Shown: positions 1 to 8,105 of the stretch, piece after piece
Layout: each line of letters begins with the position of its first letter
How positions within the stretch are numbered: position 1 is the first letter of the stretch
NCBI GenBank assembly: GCA_945874855.1
Contig: CAMCIP010000090.1
Coordinates: forward strand, 1-9,027
Reading direction: 5' to 3'
DNA: 9,027 bases
Source: Brevundimonas vancanneytii
Lineage (GTDB): Bacteria > Pseudomonadota > Alphaproteobacteria > Caulobacterales > Caulobacteraceae
The notes under the pieces: generated by a model
The model's database searches: none
Seen by the model: only the letters and a program-made list of their open reading frames with translations
What the model was told of the DNA's origin: nothing
Translations under genes and position numbers: made by a program

Positions 1-1591
<1,591 letters not shown>

Positions 1592-1602
<11 letters not shown>

Positions 1603-3631
1603 AACGCAGGTCGACGAACAGACGCCGTCCCTCTTCCGGGAAGCCGTCCACCAGAGTGTAGGTCTCGTCCAGCAGGTTGGCACCGCCGGCGACGAGGTCG
1701 AGACGGTCGGTCACCTCCCAGGCGGCGGTCAGGCCGACGAGCACCACCCCGCCCGTGCGATAGTAGCGCGCCGGAGTGACGGCGCTGCTGGACGTCACCG
1801 TCCAGCGGTCGGACGTCGCCTCGACGTTCGGCGTCACCGTAAGCCGATCGGTCGCCTTCCAGTCGAGACGGGCGAAGACCTTGTGGTCCGGCACGCCGAG
1901 GGGCCGGAACGCGGGATTGGCGGGGTCGACGAAGTCGCGGTCGGTCCAGGTCCAGTGGCCCGCCAGGGCGATCCGGTCGCCCAGTGGCACCGAGCCGGCC
2001 AGTTCCAGACCCAGGATCTCACCCCGCCCGACATTGCGCGTCTGTTGGGTCAGGCCGAACGGCGGTGCCAAAAGCACCGGCGTCTGGATCAGGGCGTCGT
2101 CGATCTCCGACCTGAACACGGCCCCCGAAAAGGTCGCCCCGTCGGCACCGGCCCACTCGGCCCCCAGTTCGAGGTTCAGCGCCCGCTCGGCCGTCAACCC
2201 GGGGTTCGGCACGGCCGTTCCAAGCCGCGAAGAGAACCGCTCGAACAGGGTCGGAAACCGGGTGCGGGAGGACGCGCTGGCACGAAGCCGCCAGCCGGCG
2301 GCCGGCCGCCAGACGAGGGCAGCCTGCCCCTGCCAGGCGGCGTCGTCCTCGAGGGGAAACCGGACCAGGGCACCCGCGCTGAAGTCCTCCGCGCGCCTCA
2401 GATCACGCCAGTCCCGCGCCACACCGACGATCAGATCCACATCCGGCCCGAGGCTACGGGTGATCTCCCCGGCCAGGGACCAGGTGTCTTCCTCCGAGGT
2501 CTGGTCGGGCTCGATCAGCGCGGGCGCAAAGGTCGTCTGGGTTTCCACATGGCGGTCGCGACGCACATAGGCGGCCAGGGTCAGCCGCGTCGCGGCCCCC
2601 AACGGCAGGCCGAGGCTGACATTGCCGCCCGTCGCCGTGTCGTCATAGTAGGACCGGAACGCCCGCGGCAGGGTCTGACGGGTCTGCTGCGCATCGTCAT
2701 AGGCGAACAGCGCATTGTCGAACCGGTTGCGGTACAGCCGCGTGGACAGTTCGGCCCCGCCCCGAAGCTCCGTCCGGGTGAGCAGATACAGGCTGTCGAG
2801 GTTCCATTCGGGCCAGCGCCAGTACCGGCGGCTGGCCGTGTCGGTGACGTGATAGGGGGCGTTCTTCTCACCCTCCTGGCGGGTGTAGCTGAGGCTGTAT
2901 TCGTCGTCGCCGCGCGGGGTGAAACCCGCCTTCAGATTGATCCGCCAGTCGCGACTTTCGGAGTTCTCTCGGGCCCCGCCGTCCTCGAGGAGGGTCGGCT
3001 GAAAATCCTCCGACAAGGTGAAGGCGTCGCGGCGGGTCCATGCCCCGGAGGCCTGGAGATAGAAGCGCTCGCCGGCCCCGCCGACGCGCGCCGACGCCTG
3101 CCGGCCGACGCCCGAACCCTCACCGTCCAGGGTGGTGCCGAGGCGCACCTCTGCCTCATGCCGCCCGGTCGGCCGGACGGTCACGAGATTGATCGCACCG
3201 CCGAGGGCGCCGGGACCGTCCAGCACCGAGACGTAACCCTTGGAGATCTGGATCGCGGCCAGGTCGGCGGTCAGGAAGCGCGCGAAGTCGATACGGTTGT
3301 CCGACGGCAGAAACACCCGCACGCCGTCGATCGACAGGGTCGTCTGGAACCGGTCGAAGCCGCGCACGAACACCAGGGCCTCGTTGCGAGAGCCGCCGGT
3401 CGGCGCGGCATTCACGCCCGGGGCCAGCGCCAGCGCCTGATCCAGCGTCGTCTTCTGGAAACGCCGCAGATCGTCCGCCGCCAGCCGGGCGCCGCCGACG
3501 GGATCGCCGCGCGCGTCGCGCGCCGTCACCACGATTTCACCGAGGCTGAAGACCTCAGGATCCGCCGCCTGGGCGGCAGCGGTCACGGGCACGGCGGCCA
3601 GGGCCGCGGCAGTCACAACAAGTCTGAGCAC
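1592..3631 (-). CDS. TonB-dependent outer-membrane receptor, third gene of the selD-mnmH unit
   Basis: A 679-residue TonB-dependent receptor, which imports scarce ligands across the outer membrane using TonB/ExbBD energy. I place the start at GTG 3631-3629: it has a G-rich putative ribosome site (3642-3638) 6 nt upstream and opens a signal peptide (MLRLVV, alanine-rich core, AxA site near residue 22). An open frame continues upstream to 4072 but lies inside mnmH in another phase and lacks receptor features. Next come a TonB-box-like EIVVTA (32-37), a plug domain (about 45-155: LDQALALAPGV, VFVRGFDRFQTTLSIDGVRV, LDGPGALGGAINLVT) and a beta-barrel rich in aromatic and charged strands. PTLFERFSSRLG, PNPGLTAERALNLELG and NLLDETYTLVDGF are typical of siderophore/cobalamin-type receptors. 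The chain ends DLRFRL, with an aromatic near the C-terminus as expected. The ligand cannot be read from sequence. Position 74 bp after mnmH on the same strand suggests a selenium link, but this is inference. Confidence 0.93.
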
Positions 3632-3653
3632 AAGGTTCCCCCGCGATGTCGAC

Positions 3654-3670
3654 GCCGGATACGATCCGGC
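3654..3670 (-). other. 7-bp perfect inverted repeat in the mnmH-receptor gap
   Basis: GCCGGAT and ATCCGGC flank a 3-nt spacer, giving a perfect 7-bp hairpin in the 74-bp gap between mnmH and the receptor gene. No T-tract follows on the minus strand, so it is not a canonical rho-independent terminator. It could be an mRNA-processing or stability hairpin, an attenuating structure or an operator half-site pair. The stem is GC-rich in a GC-rich genome, so chance is possible. Confidence 0.35.
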
Positions 3671-3705
3671 CCGGGCGGCGGTTACCAACGACCTGCCGGA
3701 ACAGT

Positions 3706-4761
3706 TCAATTTTCCTGTGGCAGCAGACTCTCCACCCGCGCGGCGGCGGCCGTCAGGGCGGCGGGGTCCATCCCCGTCAGGGAGATCTGACCGAGCCTCG
3801 GCCCGGTGCGCGGGCTTCCGGCCCGGCGATAGGCGGGATCGTAGTGGTCGCGGATGAGGTCCAGCGCGAGATCCGCCATCCGGCCTTCGGCGGCCAGGCC
3901 TCGCCAGCCGTCGACGGTCGTCCTGGGCAGATGACGAGGCAGCCGGGACAGGGCGGCAACGACCCGCTCCGGGTCGGTGGCGATGTCGGCATAGGTGGCC
4001 ACGGTATAGGCGGCCCGCGCCTCGGCGGGCGCGTCGATCTCGATGGCATCGGCGACCGTCATCACCTCCCACACCGACCTGGGCAGAACGCGCGCGCCGA
4101 CCTTGCTGGACTCCCCCTCGACCACCACCGGGCGGGCCGGGTCCAATGCCGCGATTGCCGCGAACAGCCGGCTTTCGAACAGCTTCTGGGCGGGCTGACC
4201 CCCGGGCATGGCCCCGAAAAGGCTGCCGCGGTGGTTGGCCAGGGCCTCGAGGTCGAGGGTCTGGGTCCCCCGCGCGGCCAGGTGGCCCAGCAGGGCCGTC
4301 TTGCCGCAGCCTGTGGGACCGTCGAGCAGGATCAGCTTCAGCCCCAGCGGCCGGTCGTAGAGGGCCTCGACCACCGCCCGACGCCAGGTTCGGTAGCCGC
4401 CCTCCAGCACGGTGACCGGCCAGCCGACCTGATCCATCACCGTGGCCAGGGCGTGCGACCGCTGCCCGCCGCGCCAGCAGTGGACCAGGGGCCGAAAGCC
4501 CGCGGGCCGGTCGGCCAGCGCCCCTTCAAGGTGCGCCACGATATTGCGTGCGACCAGGGCGGCACCGCGTCGGCGCGCCAGGAATTTGGAGCCCTGCACA
4601 TATTCGGTCCCGACCTCCACCCGCTCGGCGTCAGTCAGGACAGGCAGATTGATCGCGCCGGGCAGATGATCCTGGGCGAACTCGCCCGGGCTGCGCACGT
4701 CGATTATGGCGTCATGGGCCGCGAGGGCCGCCGGCGAGACATCGGTCGTGGTGCGGATCAC
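3706..4761 (-). CDS. mnmH: tRNA 2-selenouridine synthase (rhodanese plus P-loop)
   Basis: MnmH (SelU, YbbB) replaces the sulfur of 2-thiouridine at wobble position 34 of tRNAs with selenium, using selenophosphate and, in the studied enzyme, a geranylated intermediate. The 351-residue product matches the family length. It has an N-terminal rhodanese domain (about 10-130: IDVRSPGEFAQDHLPGAINLP, then VHCWRGGQRS holding Cys95, equivalent to the essential Cys97 of E. coli). It then has a P-loop domain with Walker A GPTGCGKT (148-155), the family motif NHRGSLFG (176-183) and VVVEGESSKVG (212-222). All key residues are present. The start is GTG at 4761-4759, overlapping the selD stop by 4 bp (GTGA), so translation is probably coupled. 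It depends on the selenophosphate made by the SelD encoded just upstream. The C-terminal tail after residue 312 is proline/glycine-rich and not diagnostic. Confidence 0.96.
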   Translation of the reverse strand: MIRTTTDVSPAALAAHDAIIDVRSPGEFAQDHLPGAINLPVLTDAERVEVGTEYVQGSKFLARRRGAALVARNIVAHLEGALADRPAGFRPLVHCWRGGQRSHALATVMDQVGWPVTVLEGGYRTWRRAVVEALYDRPLGLKLILLDGPTGCGKTALLGHLAARGTQTLDLEALANHRGSLFGAMPGGQPAQKLFESRLFAAIAALDPARPVVVEGESSKVGARVLPRSVWEVMTVADAIEIDAPAEARAAYTVATYADIATDPERVVAALSRLPRHLPRTTVDGWRGLAAEGRMADLALDLIRDHYDPAYRRAGSPRTGPRLGQISLTGMDPAALTAAAARVESLLPQEN

Positions 4762-5807
4762 GCGACCCGCACCCGTGCCGGCCCGTCCAGTACGCGGCCG
4801 ACCACAACGGCGCGGTCAAAGCCCTCGGCCGCGGCCAGGCCCATCAGGTCCGCTGCCGCCTCCGCGGCGACCGCAATCAGCAGGCCGCCGGAGGTCTGGG
4901 GATCGGTCAGCAGGTCGCGGCGCCAGTCGTCCAGGCCGACGGGCAGGTCCACGGCCGCGCCATAGGCCTGCCAGTTGCGGGTCGAGGCCCCGGTGCGCAC
5001 ACCCGAGGCCGCCAGATCGGCCGCGCCGTCCAGAAACGGAGTTGCCGCCGTGTCGATCTCGACCGTCACCCCGGCACCGCGCGCCATCTCCAGGGCATGG
5101 CCCAGCAGGCCAAAGCCGGTCACATCGGTGACGGCGTGCACCCCCCGCCGTCCCGCCAACCTTGAGCCGATCGTGTTCAGTCGCGTGGTGGTGTCGATCA
5201 GGGCCGCATAGCCCTTCGCGTCCAGCCGTCCCTGTTTGAAGGCGGCCGACAGCACGCCGACGCCCAGCGGCTTGGTCAGGACCAGGACGTCGCCGGGCCG
5301 CGCGCCCTTGTTGGTCAGCACCTGATCCGGATGCACGAGGCCCAGGGCGACCAGGCCATAGATCGGCTCCACGCTGTCGATCGAATGGCCGCCGGCCACG
5401 GGGATGCCCGCGGCGGCGCAGACCGAGGCACCTCCCGCCAGGATGCGGCCGATGGTGTCGGGCGACAGGACGCTGATCGGCATGCCGACGAGGGCCAGCG
5501 CCAGGATCGGGGTCCCGCCCATGGCATAGACGTCCGACAGGGCATTGGTCGCGGCAATCCGGCCGAAGTCGAACGGGTCGTCGACCACAGGCATGAAGAA
5601 GTCGGTCGTGGCCACCAGGGCCTGGTCGGTGTTCAGCCGCCAGACGGCCGCGTCATCGCTGGTCTCATGGCCGACCAGCAGGTTGGCGAAAGGCTGGGCG
5701 GCGGGCATGGCCTTCAGCATTTCGGCCAGGACCCCCGGCGCGATCTTGCAGCCGCAGCCGCCGCCATGGGCGAGCGAGGTCAGGCGAGGTTCGGACGTGT
5801 CGGACAT
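4758..5807 (-). CDS. selD: Selenophosphate synthetase (selenide, water dikinase), Cys type
   Basis: SelD converts selenide, ATP and water to selenophosphate, AMP and phosphate, providing activated selenium to MnmH and, where present, to SelA. The 349-residue product is close to E. coli SelD (347). The N-terminal loop GGGCGCKIAP carries catalytic Cys18 and Lys21, matching Cys17 and Lys20 of E. coli. The active site therefore uses Cys, with no in-frame UGA. Metal/ATP-binding acidic residues are visible in ETSDDAAVW (48-56), ATTDFFMPVVDDPFDFG (66-82) and NALSDVYAMGGTP (88-100), followed by GGHSID, DVTGFGLLGHALE and the C-terminal TDPQTSGGLL motif. The ATG at 5807 aligns with the E. coli start. 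No convincing Shine-Dalgarno lies directly before it. It heads the selD-mnmH-receptor unit and is divergent from the GST gene across about 160 bp. No selA, selB or selC is visible here. Confidence 0.97.
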   Translation of the reverse strand: MSDTSEPRLTSLAHGGGCGCKIAPGVLAEMLKAMPAAQPFANLLVGHETSDDAAVWRLNTDQALVATTDFFMPVVDDPFDFGRIAATNALSDVYAMGGTPILALALVGMPISVLSPDTIGRILAGGASVCAAAGIPVAGGHSIDSVEPIYGLVALGLVHPDQVLTNKGARPGDVLVLTKPLGVGVLSAAFKQGRLDAKGYAALIDTTTRLNTIGSRLAGRRGVHAVTDVTGFGLLGHALEMARGAGVTVEIDTAATPFLDGAADLAASGVRTGASTRNWQAYGAAVDLPVGLDDWRRDLLTDPQTSGGLLIAVAAEAAADLMGLAAAEGFDRAVVVGRVLDGPARVRVA

Positions 5808-5967
5808 GCGGCCGGTGTGAGCGATGCGGCGCGGGAACTCAACGCCTTTGCCGGACGCTTGGCCCCGGCGTCCCGTCCGCGGCCGGGGACCCCTTGGGAA
5901 CCGGCCGCACCACTGGACAGGTGGGCCGTGTCAGCCCAGCTTGGCGGCGGTCGAACTGGAGCCGCCG
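5808..5967. promoter_or_regulatory. Divergent selD/GST intergenic region with GC-rich inverted repeats
   Basis: This 160-bp spacer must hold the promoters of the minus-strand selenium unit and the plus-strand GST gene, but I see no clear -35/-10 pair. It holds three GC-rich inverted repeats: CGGACG/CGTCCG (5852-5857 with 5874-5879), GGCCGG/CCGGCC (5881-5886 with 5901-5906) and GGCGGC/GCCGCC (5943-5948 with 5961-5966). The first two would form adjacent hairpins in the selD leader. The third lies at the GST ribosome site. Six-base GC repeats are common by chance at this base composition. I found no tRNA-like, SECIS-like or known riboswitch core. Confidence 0.4.
5958..5961 (+). promoter_or_regulatory. 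Ribosome binding site of the GST gene
   Basis: GGAG lies 6 nt before ATG 5968. It supports that start over the ATG at 5824, which would add 48 residues rich in Pro, Arg and Gly with no GST homology. The final G can pair in the GGCGGC/GCCGCC hairpin, so initiation might be partly occluded; that is inference. Confidence 0.65.
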
Positions 5968-6630
5968 ATGATCACCGTCCACCACCTTGAGGATTCCCGA
6001 TCCCAGCGCGTGCTCTGGCTCCTGGAGGAGCTGGGCACCGCCTATGAGGTCAAGCGCTACGCCCGGGACCCGAAGACGCGTCTCGCCCCGCCCGAGCTGC
6101 GTGCGGTGCATCCGTTGGGCAAGTCGCCGGTGATCCAGCACGGCGAGGTTATCGTGGCCGAGACCGGGGCGATCGTCGAATATCTGCTCGAGGCCTTTCC
6201 CGGTTCGGGGCTGCGGCCGGCGGCCGGGACGCCCGAGGCGCGCCGCTTCACCTACTGGCTGCACTATGCCGAGGGGTCGGCCATGACGCCCCTGCTGCTC
6301 AAGCTGATCTTCAGCGAGATCCCCAAGCGCACGCCGGGGCTCGTGCGGCCGATCGCCAGGGGCATCTCCAAGGCCGTGGACGCCTCCCTGATCGCGCCGC
6401 AGATCGTGGCCCACACTGCGTATTGGGAATCGGAACTCGGCCGTTCGGCCTGGTTCGCCGGCGACGCCTTCAGCGCGGCCGACATCATGATGAGCTTCCC
6501 GCTGGAGGCCGCCACCAGCCGGCTCGGCATGGCAGGCAAGCCCCGCATCGCCGACTTCCTGACCCGCATCCACGCCCGCCCCGCCTATGCGCGGGCGCTG
6601 GAACGCGGCGGCCCCTACGCCTACGCCTGA
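5968..6630 (+). CDS. Glutathione S-transferase, GTT1-like
   Basis: A 220-residue cytosolic-type glutathione S-transferase, expected to use glutathione for conjugation or reduction. The N-terminal thioredoxin-like domain begins MITVHHLEDSRSQRVLWLLE, with Ser10 or Ser12 as candidate glutathione-activating residue. It continues with RYARDPKTRLAPPEL, then HPLGKSPVI (cis-Pro54) and AETGAIVEYLLE (Glu65-Thr66 matching the gamma-glutamyl-binding motif). The dense match to SRSQR-LWLLEEL and RDPKT-LAPPEL is typical of the yeast GTT1-like group found widely in Proteobacteria. The C-terminal helical domain (about 86-215) includes FAGDAFSAADIMMSFPLE with the N-capping aspartate. The start at 5968 is chosen from the ribosome site and homology. 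The physiological substrate is unknown. Glutathione takes part in reducing selenite in other bacteria, so the position next to selD is suggestive at most. Confidence 0.93.
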   Translation: MITVHHLEDSRSQRVLWLLEELGTAYEVKRYARDPKTRLAPPELRAVHPLGKSPVIQHGEVIVAETGAIVEYLLEAFPGSGLRPAAGTPEARRFTYWLHYAEGSAMTPLLLKLIFSEIPKRTPGLVRPIARGISKAVDASLIAPQIVAHTAYWESELGRSAWFAGDAFSAADIMMSFPLEAATSRLGMAGKPRIADFLTRIHARPAYARALERGGPYAYA

Positions 6631-6632
6631 TC

Positions 6633-6648
6633 CTTCCGTCGTCGGAAG
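6633..6648 (+). other. Hairpin directly after the GST stop codon
   Basis: CTTCCG and CGGAAG form a 6-bp stem around a TCGT loop, starting 2 bp after the GST stop. No T-run follows, so it is at best a weak or factor-assisted terminator or a 3'-end stabilising hairpin. It is the only termination-like structure in the 61-bp gap before the lipoprotein gene. Confidence 0.35.
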
Positions 6649-6679
6649 TCGTCAGTGTTCCGGGTGAGATGATCGACCT

Positions 6680-6683
6680 AGGG
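6680..6683 (+). promoter_or_regulatory. Ribosome binding site that sets the lipoprotein start
   Basis: AGGG lies 8 nt before ATG 6692. A GTG at 6683 is also in frame but overlaps this site, so the ATG is preferred. It places the basic residue and hydrophobic core of the signal peptide directly at the N-terminus. Confidence 0.6.
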
Positions 6684-6691
6684 TGCCGGCG

Positions 6692-7306
6692 ATGATCGTC
6701 AGACCTCTTGCCCTGATCTGTCTCTGCCTGGCCTTCGCCGGCTGCGCCGCGCCGCGGCCGACGGCCCTGCCCGTCATGGCGGACAAGTCCGGCCAGGACG
6801 CCTTGCCGCCGCCCCTGCCCGGGTCGAAGGCCGTGGCCGCCCTGCGCCCGCAGCTGCTCGACCTCGAACTGAGCGTGGAAGTCGGACGCCCCGCCACGCC
6901 GTCCGCACCCCTGGAACAGGCGCTGTTCTCACCAAGGCTCGATGCGGACCTGCGCAGCGCGGGACTGGCCCAGCTGGCCAGCCTGCACCTGGACCAGGGC
7001 CGGCCGGAGGCGGCCGGCGCGGCAGCACGCGGCGCCTATGAGCTGGCGCTTCAGACCTATGGACCGGACCACGCCGCAACCCTGTCGGCGCTGGGCGCGC
7101 TGGGCGAGACGCTGAGCGTGCAGGGGCGCGACGGTCAGGCGGAGTCCCTTCTGGTGCTGGCCCGACGCCGCACGCACGATCTGTTCGGCGCCGACCATCC
7201 GCTGGCAGTGGCCGCCGCCGACCGCCTCGCCAGGCATCGCGCCAATGCAGCGCCGGGCCTGCGTCTTTTGCGCCACCTCAATCGTCGGATCGGCCTGATC
7301 GGCTGA
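6692..7306 (+). CDS. Putative lipoprotein with kinesin-light-chain-type TPR repeats
   Basis: A 204-residue protein with no specific name that I can assign. It begins with a signal peptide (MIVRPLALICLCLAFAGC). Cys18 follows Ala-Gly, so a lipobox is likely, although Phe at -3 is less usual than Leu. A proline-rich linker follows (PRP, LPPPLPG, 21-45). From about residue 88 it carries tetratricopeptide repeats of the 42-residue kinesin-light-chain type: YGPDHAATLSALGALGE (123-139) and FGADHPLAVAAADRLA (165-180) have their GxDH motifs exactly 42 residues apart, with QGRDGQAESLLVLA between. The end is basic (RLLRHLNRRIGLIG). TPR domains bind partner proteins. A periplasmic or outer-membrane-anchored scaffold role is inference. 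The 58-codon membrane protein gene follows 41 bp downstream on the same strand and may be co-transcribed. Confidence 0.85.
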   Translation: MIVRPLALICLCLAFAGCAAPRPTALPVMADKSGQDALPPPLPGSKAVAALRPQLLDLELSVEVGRPATPSAPLEQALFSPRLDADLRSAGLAQLASLHLDQGRPEAAGAAARGAYELALQTYGPDHAATLSALGALGETLSVQGRDGQAESLLVLARRRTHDLFGADHPLAVAAADRLARHRANAAPGLRLLRHLNRRIGLIG

Positions 7307-7347
7307 GCGGCGACGCAACCGGACGGCGGACTCGGCGTTCGGTCGGG

Positions 7348-7524
7348 ATGAAGCTGCGCCAGTCCCAGATCCTGGCCCTCCTCGCCTCCGCCCTGGCCTT
7401 CATGGCGGCGGGTGTGCCGCTGGTCCCGGCGGGGTTCATGATCGCAGGGCTGGCCGTCACCGCCTGGCTGGCGCGCAGCCTTGTCCGCGATGGGCGGCGG
7501 GGGCGCATCGATCGCGCCGCTTGA
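7348..7524 (+). CDS. Small two-helix membrane protein (58 aa), unknown function
   Basis: A short open frame, ATG 7348 to TGA 7524, fills most of the gap between the TPR lipoprotein gene and greA. The 58-residue product begins MKLRQSQ, then has two hydrophobic stretches with a Gly-Pro turn between (ILALLASALAFMAAGVP, about 8-24; LVPAGFMIAGLAVTAWLA, about 25-42). It ends in a basic tail (RSLVRDGRRGRIDRAA). This predicts an inner-membrane hairpin, probably with both ends in the cytoplasm. Third codon positions are overwhelmingly G or C, like neighbouring genes, which supports real coding. The upstream ribosome site is weak (GGTCGGG directly before ATG). I do not recognise the family. It could be missed by annotation because of its size. 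Confidence 0.65.
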   Translation: MKLRQSQILALLASALAFMAAGVPLVPAGFMIAGLAVTAWLARSLVRDGRRGRIDRAA

Positions 7525-7556
7525 GTTCGGCACACACCTGACCTACCCTCTTTGGC

Positions 7557-7577
7557 GGCCGCGCGCGCCCGGCGGCC
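7557..7577 (+). other. GC-rich hairpin upstream of greA
   Basis: GGCCGC (7557-7562) and GCGGCC (7572-7577) can pair around a 9-nt loop in the 107-bp gap before greA. No T-tract follows. It could end transcription from the small membrane gene, sit in the greA leader, or be chance in GC-rich DNA. I see no convincing greA promoter in this gap. Confidence 0.3.
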
Positions 7578-7631
7578 CAGACCCTGAAATCCACGCCTCC
7601 CAGTCGGGCGAACCGAGAAACTCACCACCAC

Positions 7632-8105
7632 ATGGAAAAAGTGCCGATGACGGCCGAGGGCTATCGCGTCCTCGACGATCAGTTGAAGCAATTGAAGTCC
7701 GTGGAGCGGCCCAGCGTCATCGCGGCTATCTCCGAGGCGCGCGAGCACGGCGACCTGTCCGAGAACGCCGAGTATCACGCCGCCAAGGAGCGTCAGGGCT
7801 GGATCGAGGGCCAGATCGCCGAGATCGAGGACAAGATCAGTCGTGCCCAGGTGATCGACGTCTCCAAGCTGAGCGGCGACGTGGTGCGTTTCGGCGCGAC
7901 CGTGACCGTGGTGGACGAGGACACCGAGGAAGAAGCCCGGTACCAGATCGTCGGCGAGCACGAAGCCGATGTGAAGCAGGGCCGCATCTCGGTGGCATCG
8001 CCCATCGCCCGGGCCATGATCTCCAAGTCCGTGGGCGACGTGGTCGAGGTCAACACGCCCGGGGGCGTCAAGGCCTATGAGATCACCAAGGTCGAGTGGC
8101 GCTAG
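7632..8105 (+). CDS. greA: Transcription elongation factor GreA
   Basis: GreA enters the RNA polymerase secondary channel and stimulates cleavage of backtracked transcripts, rescuing stalled complexes. The 157-residue product matches the family length (158 in E. coli). The N-terminal coiled-coil hairpin (about 10-75) carries the tip motif AREHGDLSENAEYHAAKERQ, with the two acidic residues Asp41 and Glu44 that position the catalytic metal. The C-terminal FKBP-like domain (about 80-157) holds GRISVASPIARAMISKSVGD and the ending VKAYEITKVEW. The start MEKVPMT aligns with MQAIPMT of E. coli GreA, so ATG 7632 is preferred over the ATG at 7647. The ribosome site is weak. The downstream ELM1-family gene begins inside the last codons. 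Confidence 0.97.
   Translation: MEKVPMTAEGYRVLDDQLKQLKSVERPSVIAAISEAREHGDLSENAEYHAAKERQGWIEGQIAEIEDKISRAQVIDVSKLSGDVVRFGATVTVVDEDTEEEARYQIVGEHEADVKQGRISVASPIARAMISKSVGDVVEVNTPGGVKAYEITKVEWR

Noticed and set aside
3632..3705. Possible cobalamin riboswitch before the TonB-dependent receptor
   Set aside because: The gap is only 74 bp and lacks the B12-box pattern; a cobalamin riboswitch needs about 200 nt.
1883..3790. A 635-codon plus-strand open frame antisense to the receptor gene
   Set aside because: Its product is a low-complexity mix of Arg, Gly, Pro and Gln with no domains. It mirrors the receptor gene, whose protein is clearly real. Long antisense frames are expected in GC-rich DNA.
3632..4072. 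N-terminal extension of the receptor frame up to 4072
   Set aside because: It lies inside mnmH in another phase, is Arg/Gly/Pro-rich, and places the signal peptide about 147 residues inside. GTG 3631 gives a normal signal peptide and ribosome site.
3646..4965. A 439-codon plus-strand open frame across mnmH and the end of selD
   Set aside because: It is antisense to two recognised enzymes, has Arg/Gly/Pro-rich composition and no motif.
5824..5967. 48-residue N-terminal extension of the GST
   Set aside because: It has no GST homology, and a good GGAG site precedes ATG 5968, which starts at the family's usual N-terminus.
5808..5967. Possible tRNA-Sec gene next to selD
   Set aside because: A TTCGA stretch occurs on the minus strand but no T-stem, acceptor stem or CCA-ended cloverleaf can be built around it.
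5839..6573. A 244-codon minus-strand open frame opposite the GST
   Set aside because: It is antisense to a clear GST gene, with shadow-type composition and no recognisable domain.
7278..7961. A 227-codon minus-strand open frame across the small membrane gene and greA
   Set aside because: It is antisense to greA; the apparent hydrophobic/His-rich segments mirror greA codons and there is no coherent family.
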